Shown here in pieces: positions 59,300-64,000 of a stretch of DNA of 64,000 bases. The notes under the pieces were generated by a model. That model saw nothing but the letters and a program-made list of their open reading frames with translations. It had not been told where the DNA came from and searched no databases. Positions within the stretch are counted from its first letter, which is position 1. Every line of letters begins with the position of its first letter. The stretch is from JBHGAV01 sp041946685 (lineage in GTDB: Bacteria > Acidobacteriota > Terriglobia > Bryobacterales > Bryobacteraceae): positions 1-64,000 of the forward strand of contig JBHGAV010000003.1 in the NCBI GenBank assembly GCA_041946685.1. The letters are read 5' to 3'. The translations under genes and the position numbers were made by a program.

Positions 59300-61417
59300 T
59301 CAGGCCCTCTTGAGCGCTTCGAGGATGCGTGCGGGCGTCATCGGCAATTGGATGAGCCTGATCCCAGCCGCATCGTAGATGGCGTTGGCAATGACGGCGC
59401 CCATGGTGACGATGGGCGGCTCGCCGCAACTTTGCGCGGCCAGGTCCGGGTTATCGATCAGGACCGTCTCGATCCTGGGCAGCCAGGAGAAGCGCGGCAG
59501 CTCGTAGGTATCGAAGTTCTTGTCCAGAACCTCGCCGTCCTTGAATCGCGCCTCTTCGGTGAGCGCGTAGCCGAGCCCCATGGCGATGGAGCCCTCCATC
59601 TGCTGGCGAGTTCCGTCCGGGCTCACGACGACACCCTCGTCCATGGCGCACACCACGCGGCGGACCTGGACATGACCGGTCTTCCTATCCACCGAAAGCT
59701 CGGCCATCGTGGCGACATAGGTCCCCGCGTAGATGGCGCACGCCACGCCGACACCCCGTCCGCTCGGGGCCTTCGCCGGCTTCCAGCCGAACTGCTTGGC
59801 GGCGGCGTCGAGCACGCGCAGCATGCGCCGATCGGTGAGGTTGTTTCGGCGAAACTCGACCGGGTCCGCGCCGGCCTTCGCCGCCATGACGTCGATGTGC
59901 GATTCACGGCCGAAGGTGTTCGAGTTAACCGAAGGCGCGCGCCAGGGCCCGACGGAGAACGGATGCATCCCGGGAGGATTTCCTCCCTGCCATCCGCCCG
60001 CGGAAGTCGTGCGGTGATGGGCAACGTTGTAGAACTGCTCCGCGTTGCGGTCCCCCGCCCCGACGACTCTGAAGTCCCAGAAGACGATCTTGCCCGCGGC
60101 GTCCAGTCCCGATCGAATCCGGATGACCGCTGCGGGCCGGAAGGTGTCATAGAAGAACTCCTCGGCGCGGTCCCAGACCACCCGGACCGGCTTCCCGGTC
60201 AGTTTCGCCAGCCGCGCGGCTTCGACCGCCTGCGGCGCGCCGCTCTTGCCGCCGAAGCCGGCTCCAACGTAAGGGGTGATGATCCGGACGTTCTCCTGGG
60301 AAAAGCCCAGGGCCATGGCCACTGCCGGTTTCACGGAGAACGGCGCCTGGGTGGAAGCCCAGACGGTGGCCCTGCCGTTCTCGATCGACGCTACGGCGGA
60401 GTGGGTCTCAATGGTGGCGTGCGAGACGTAGCTGTTCAGGTACGTCTGGTCTAAGACGGTGGCCGCCAGCTTCTCTCCCTCCGCAAGACTGCCGCCTTCC
60501 GACACCAGCCTCGGCTGCGGAGCGGTCTTGAGCAGATGGTCGAAGATCGTCTTGTCATCGACGGACGGCTGAGGCCGGACGAACTGCGCCTTGACGAGAG
60601 CCAGAGCCTTGTCGGCGACGTCGCGGCGCTCGTGAAGCACGGCGATCAGGTCGCCGTCGCGAACGACCGTCACGCCGGGCACTTTCTCGGCGGCGCTGGT
60701 GTCGAGATCCTTCAGCGTCGCACCGTGGGCCGGCGGACGGAGGATTCGCGCATGCAGCGCGCCCGCGGGGACGATGTCCCCGGCGTACTTCGCCCTTCCA
60801 GTGACCTTCTCCAGCGCATCCTTGCGCCGGGGAGACTGCCCAATGACGCGGAACGACTTCACCGGCTTGACGGGCACCTTCGCCAGATGCCGCTCAATGC
60901 GCTTTCCCCGAACCAGTTGCGCATAGGTGACGCTCTTGCCTCCGGAGGCAGTGTCGGTGACGACCCCGCCTTTCACCTGGAGCCGGTCGGCCGGCGCCTG
61001 TAGCTGCTCGGCCGCCATCTGTAACAGAACCGCCCTGGCCTCGGCGCCGGCGGCTCGCAGCACGGGGCCGAACTGCCAGATGTTCAGCGAGCCGAACGTG
61101 CCGATGTCCCAGGGGCACAGGTCAGTGTCGCCCATCGTCATGTCGACCGAGTCGAGGGCGACGTCCAACTCCTCGGCCAGGAGCTGCGCGAGCGAGGTCA
61201 TGGCGCCCTGTCCCAGCTCGACCTTGCCGACGAAACAGCCGACCCTGCCGTCGGCGTTGATGCGGAGGTAGGCGTTGAAGTCGGTCGGGTAGGCCATCCT
61301 CGCGGGCAGCCGTTCCGGCTCCTGAAACGCTTCGAGAGGTCCGGTGTGGAAGAACACGAACAGGCCCGGCCCCGCCAAGCCTAGGAAGTCGCGCCGCTGC
61401 ATTTTGTTGGTTGCCAT
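59300..61417 (-). CDS. Molybdenum hydroxylase large subunit (isoquinoline oxidoreductase IorB-like)
   Basis: This 705-residue catalytic subunit binds molybdopterin cytosine dinucleotide. It has a twin-arginine signal (MQRRDFLGLAG), then typical xanthine-oxidase-superfamily blocks: LGQGAMTSLAQLLAEEL, QAPFSVKPAVAMALGF, VGAGFGGKSGAPQ, and GEPPIVTMGAVIANAIYDA with the catalytic Glu near the end. Tat export to the periplasm is predicted. The ATG overlaps the small-subunit stop by one base (TGATG). Substrate is an aldehyde or N-heterocycle; it cannot be identified from sequence. Confidence 0.92.
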   Translation of the reverse strand: MATNKMQRRDFLGLAGPGLFVFFHTGPLEAFQEPERLPARMAYPTDFNAYLRINADGRVGCFVGKVELGQGAMTSLAQLLAEELDVALDSVDMTMGDTDLCPWDIGTFGSLNIWQFGPVLRAAGAEARAVLLQMAAEQLQAPADRLQVKGGVVTDTASGGKSVTYAQLVRGKRIERHLAKVPVKPVKSFRVIGQSPRRKDALEKVTGRAKYAGDIVPAGALHARILRPPAHGATLKDLDTSAAEKVPGVTVVRDGDLIAVLHERRDVADKALALVKAQFVRPQPSVDDKTIFDHLLKTAPQPRLVSEGGSLAEGEKLAATVLDQTYLNSYVSHATIETHSAVASIENGRATVWASTQAPFSVKPAVAMALGFSQENVRIITPYVGAGFGGKSGAPQAVEAARLAKLTGKPVRVVWDRAEEFFYDTFRPAAVIRIRSGLDAAGKIVFWDFRVVGAGDRNAEQFYNVAHHRTTSAGGWQGGNPPGMHPFSVGPWRAPSVNSNTFGRESHIDVMAAKAGADPVEFRRNNLTDRRMLRVLDAAAKQFGWKPAKAPSGRGVGVACAIYAGTYVATMAELSVDRKTGHVQVRRVVCAMDEGVVVSPDGTRQQMEGSIAMGLGYALTEEARFKDGEVLDKNFDTYELPRFSWLPRIETVLIDNPDLAAQSCGEPPIVTMGAVIANAIYDAAGIRLIQLPMTPARILEALKRA

Positions 61418-61893
61418 CACGCACCCGCCTTTCTCGTCCCGGCGGCTTCTTCGACCGCGTCCAAAACGCGAACGTGCGAGCCGCAGCGGCACAGGTGATC
61501 ATCCAAATGCCGGGTGATCTGCTCGCGCGTGGGCCGTGGCGTTTTCAGCAGGAGGGCATAGGCGTCCATGATGATCCCCGGCGTGCAGTAGCCGCACTGA
61601 AACGCGTGGTGTTTCAGAAAGGCGTCCTGAAGTGGGTGGAGCCGTTGGCCCTGGCTCAGGCCCTCGATGGTGAGAACCTGCCTGCCCGCGACGTCCCGGA
61701 TCGGAGTCGCGCAGGACCGGACGGCTTCCCTGTCCACGAGGACCGTGCACGCGCCGCACAGGGCTTCGCCGCAGCCGAACTTCGTTCCGGTGAGACCCAG
61801 ATCTTCGCGCAAGACCCACAAGAGCATGCGCTCGTCGTCGGTCGTCACGCGCGCCGGCTTGCCGTTAAGAGTGAAGGTGATTGTGCGCTCCAT
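61417..61893 (-). CDS. Molybdenum hydroxylase (2Fe-2S) small subunit (IorA-like)
   Basis: This 158-residue electron-transfer subunit has the plant-type ferredoxin motif FGCGEALCGACTVLV and the second cluster motif QCGYCTPGIIM with HLCRCGSH. It passes electrons from the large subunit. The order small-large and the one-base overlap are typical of IorAB-type enzymes. It follows the short ThuA-like gene by 9 bases. Confidence 0.95.
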   Translation of the reverse strand: MERTITFTLNGKPARVTTDDERMLLWVLREDLGLTGTKFGCGEALCGACTVLVDREAVRSCATPIRDVAGRQVLTIEGLSQGQRLHPLQDAFLKHHAFQCGYCTPGIIMDAYALLLKTPRPTREQITRHLDDHLCRCGSHVRVLDAVEEAAGTRKAGA

Positions 61894-61902
61894 AAGACTC
61901 CC

Positions 61903-62391
61903 TCAGTAGCTCCCTTTGATATGGTCTTCCGGACCCATGGGCCCTTTTAGCGCCCAATGGGCGGAACGCCACAAGATTTTCTTGTAGGATTCCACCATGT
62001 AAAGCGTTGGAATATGGCCGGGGAGCAGCACCACCGCCCGGCCTTTACCCTCTTCGCGACACCAGCCGCCGACGGCGTCCACCTTCTCCTCCTCGCCGCT
62101 GGTCCTGAAGAGCAGAGTGCTCTGGCCCGGCTTCAGCTCGGCGTTGAATATCTCGTCATCCCCGATGTCGAAAGGCTTGGGCCTCTGGGTGATAGGGTGG
62201 CTCAGGTTGAGCTGGTGGATGTGGGCGGGCTGCACCTTGGTGTGCATGATCGGGTTGTGCCAGTAATCGCCCACGAGAAACAGGACCCGCGCCTCCCCAG
62301 GCTGCTCCACCGGAACTGCCATCAGGGGAGCGACGGCGGCGAGCCCCGTCTTGAGTGCGGCGCGCCTGGAAGAGCGAAATGCGGCGGCCAT
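61903..62391 (-). CDS. ThuA-like protein, internally shortened
   Basis: This 162-residue protein has a Tat-type signal (SSRRAALKTGL) and then a ThuA-like start (ARVLFLVGDYWHNPIMH). It continues directly into the C-terminal half: HPITQRPKPFDIGDDEIF and LPGHIPTLYMVESYKKILWRSAHWALK. ThuA proteins are usually about 230-280 residues, so the central part seems missing, although the reading frame is intact. ATG 62391 follows AGGAGG. Located just upstream of the molybdenum hydroxylase genes in the same direction. Role unclear. Confidence 0.7.
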   Translation of the reverse strand: MAAAFRSSRRAALKTGLAAVAPLMAVPVEQPGEARVLFLVGDYWHNPIMHTKVQPAHIHQLNLSHPITQRPKPFDIGDDEIFNAELKPGQSTLLFRTSGEEEKVDAVGGWCREEGKGRAVVLLPGHIPTLYMVESYKKILWRSAHWALKGPMGPEDHIKGSY

Positions 62392-62498
62392 CGGTTGCCA
62401 CCTCCTGCTGGGATCGATTGTACAGCCGATTCTCAAGGCTTGGGCCACGAAAAGGCCTTCGCTCAGGCCGGGGACCGGCGCCGCGAGAGGCGCGGAGG

Positions 62499-63359
62499 TT
62501 ACTGAATCCCCAATGCCTGGCGGAGTGCGGCCTTCATGACCGCCTCGGGCGCCTTCTGACCCGTCCACAGCTCGAAGCCGATGACTCCCTGGTACACGAG
62601 CATAGACAGGCCATCGAGCACCGGCAATCCGCGCCCGCGAGCCGTCTGGAGCAGGCGGGTGTCGGGCGGGTTGATGACGACATCGCAGACGAGCATCCCG
62701 GGACGAGCACCGGTGAGATCGACCGCCGGCGCGGAGTCGACGTCCGGGTACATGCCGATCGAAGTCGTGTTGACGAGCACATCCACATCGCCCGGGACCA
62801 AGTACACGGAGGACCAATGCCTGAACCTGATTGGCGCTCCTGTCTTGGAAGCCAGGTCGCCGGCCATCTGCTCGCCACGTCCGATGGTGCGGTTCACCAC
62901 GAGCACGTCCGCGGCGCCGGCCAGCGCCAGCTCGGCCACGACGGCGCGGGCCGCGCCGCCCGCCCCCAGAACCAGGAAGCGCCTGCCCTTCGGGTCGACT
63001 CCGCCGTCCTGCCGCAGGCTGCGCATAAAACCCTTGCCGTCGGTGTTCTCGCCAATCAGGCGGTCGCCTTCCCGCCTGACGGTGTTCACGGCACCGATGA
63101 TCGCGGCGTCGGGCGCGATGCGATCCAGGTGTTCGATCACCGCGACCTTGTGCGGAATCGTGAGGTTGATCCCCCTCATCCCAAATGCGCGCACGCCCGC
63201 GATCGCGTCCCGGAGCTTCTCGGGGCTCACCTCGACCGTGAGGTATCGCCAGTTCAATCCGAGCGCCTGAAACGCGGCTTCCTGCATGGGCCCGGTCGGA
63301 TTCTCCGCCACCGGCTGACCGAAACAACCTACCAACTCAGCTTTGAAATTCGCAGGCAT
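62499..63359 (-). CDS. aroE: Shikimate dehydrogenase family, variant subclass
   Basis: This 286-residue NADP-dependent dehydrogenase reduces 3-dehydroshikimate to shikimate. The catalytic Lys is in NLTIPHK and the Asp in GENTDGKG. The NADP domain has LVLGAGGAARAVVAEL. The substrate carboxylate motif (usually two Ser around AHSxSP) reads AENPTGP, with Asn and Thr and one extra residue, seen in a distinct subclass whose substrate may differ (for example quinate). ATG 63359 is preferred. Divergent from the xdhC-like gene. Confidence 0.85.
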   Translation of the reverse strand: MPANFKAELVGCFGQPVAENPTGPMQEAAFQALGLNWRYLTVEVSPEKLRDAIAGVRAFGMRGINLTIPHKVAVIEHLDRIAPDAAIIGAVNTVRREGDRLIGENTDGKGFMRSLRQDGGVDPKGRRFLVLGAGGAARAVVAELALAGAADVLVVNRTIGRGEQMAGDLASKTGAPIRFRHWSSVYLVPGDVDVLVNTTSIGMYPDVDSAPAVDLTGARPGMLVCDVVINPPDTRLLQTARGRGLPVLDGLSMLVYQGVIGFELWTGQKAPEAVMKAALRQALGIQ

Positions 63360-63451
63360 ACTCGTCACCACACTATCACCGCGAATCAACCACTGGCCAG
63401 CCTCGGAGACAGATGGGCCGGGGCGTCGCTTCTGATCTACAATGGCCAGGA

Positions 63452-64000
63452 GTGGACATCTACAGCGAAATCGTGCGGCTGCGGAGGGCCGGCGAGAAGT
63501 GCGCGCTGGCTACGATTGTTAGCGCCCGCGGGTCGATTCCCGCTTACGAAAGCGCCAAGATGCTGATCCGGAAGAACGGCTCGATCCTCGGAACCGTGGG
63601 CGGCGGATGCGTTGAAGCGCAGGTGCTGACGGTGGCGCGTGAGGTGATGGAAACCGGCCGCCCCAAGACCCTCAGCTTCGACCTGAGCGGAAGAGCGCTC
63701 GAAGAAAGCGGGCTCATCTGCGGCGGCGAGCTGGAGATCTTCATAGAGGCCGTGCTTCCGCAGCCCGCCGCCATCATCTTCGGCGCAGGGCACATCTCCA
63801 AGGGGATCTCGAAGATCGCCAGCCTGGCGGGTTTCGCCGTGACCGTCGTGGACGACCGGGCCTCGTTCGCCAACCGCGAACGCTTTCCGGAAGCAGAGGA
63901 GGTGTATGCCGCCGACTACGAGACGGTCTTTCCACAGCTTCCGGTCAACGATTCCAGCTACCTGATCATCGTGACTCGAGGACACAAGGACGATCTGCGC
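63452..64000 (+). CDS. xdhC: XdhC/CoxI-like molybdenum enzyme maturation factor, partial
   Basis: The frame runs open from GTG 63452 to the window end (183 codons, no stop). It begins MDIYSEIVRLRRAGEKCAL, with VSARGSIPAYESAKMLIRKNG and TVGGGCVEAQV from the XdhC N-terminal domain. The Rossmann-like region has FGAGHISKGISKIASLAGF. XdhC-type proteins insert or sulfurate molybdenum cofactor of xanthine-dehydrogenase-like enzymes, which fits the hydroxylase genes nearby. TACAAT ends 8 bases before the GTG; there is no spaced Shine-Dalgarno. The C-terminus lies beyond the window. Confidence 0.87.
   Translation, partial: MDIYSEIVRLRRAGEKCALATIVSARGSIPAYESAKMLIRKNGSILGTVGGGCVEAQVLTVAREVMETGRPKTLSFDLSGRALEESGLICGGELEIFIEAVLPQPAAIIFGAGHISKGISKIASLAGFAVTVVDDRASFANRERFPEAEEVYAADYETVFPQLPVNDSSYLIIVTRGHKDDLR

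Noticed and set aside
57876..59378. 500-residue plus-strand frame
   Set aside because: Entirely antisense to the MutS-like gene and without any conserved domain.
1..64000. CRISPR arrays, transposases, integrases, attachment sites and rRNA genes
   Set aside because: No spaced direct repeats, DDE/serine/tyrosine recombinase motifs or rRNA-like sequence was seen; only the partial tRNA at the left edge was found.

Overview
The window is GC-rich bacterial chromosome, densely packed on both strands. Most genes start with an ATG or GTG only a few bases from the previous stop. I see no phage, IS element, integron or CRISPR array. The gene content suggests an Acidobacteriota member of the Solibacter/Bryobacterales type: secreted proteins of unknown function, a CBM9-like/DUF5916 barrel protein, TonB receptors with a carboxypeptidase-regulatory N-terminal domain, a very large CPBP membrane protease, and isoquinoline-oxidoreductase-type molybdoenzymes. 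This assignment is inferred from gene families, with no marker gene to confirm it.

Layout. 1-4.2 kb: a partial tRNA-Leu, a vitamin B6 operon (MocR/PdxR-type regulator, pdxS, pdxT, small phosphatase) and a peroxiredoxin. 4.3-9.5 kb: a decayed PQQ-type sugar dehydrogenase, a zinc-ribbon membrane protein, an AlgH/YqgE protein with a signal peptide, and a glycosyltransferase with two GH43-like paralogues. 9.5-16.3 kb: an RND efflux adaptor and pump, then a DUF5916 protein. 16.3-24.6 kb: a CPBP protease with duplicated extracytoplasmic modules, a GT2 transferase, a TrmB regulator coupled to gmd, and a TolC-family protein. 24.7-29.6 kb: pyrE, truA, a PH-domain protein, and a His-rich TonB receptor with a small His/Cys membrane protein, probably for metal (zinc) uptake. 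29.6-35.3 kb: lytic transglycosylase, coiled-coil/GAF-like protein, AsmA. 35.3-41.7 kb: HAD phosphatase, a hybrid histidine kinase that has lost its phosphorylation residues, and secreted, TPR and polytopic proteins. 41.7-49.6 kb: ROK sugar kinase and xylulokinase, a secreted metallo-beta-lactamase-fold protein, YceI, nitroreductase, and a PilZ plus PAS-GAF-GGDEF-EAL pair behind a perfect palindrome. 49.7-64 kb: a zinc-ribbon/coiled-coil plus helical-protein pair, priA, GNAT, an amidase/actin-like operon, a membrane MutS-like ATPase, a molybdenum hydroxylase operon, aroE and the start of an xdhC-like gene.

Genes that appear to work together: pdxR-pdxS-pdxT (PLP synthesis under its own sensor); the two-subunit molybdenum hydroxylase with the XdhC-like maturation factor; PilZ with the GGDEF-EAL enzyme (c-di-GMP output and turnover); the His-rich receptor with its small partner; and the amidase with the actin-like ATPase (cell wall).

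Recurring feature: at least eight genes have an extended -10-like element (usually TGn + TAnnnT) ending 6-12 bases before the start codon and no Shine-Dalgarno sequence, in five cases exactly 8 bases before it. This suggests frequent leaderless transcripts. The most unusual items are the phospho-dead hybrid kinase, the duplicated CPBP protease, the GH43 paralogue with altered motifs, the decayed sugar dehydrogenase, the amidase/actin-like pair, and the zinc-ribbon plus helical-protein pair.
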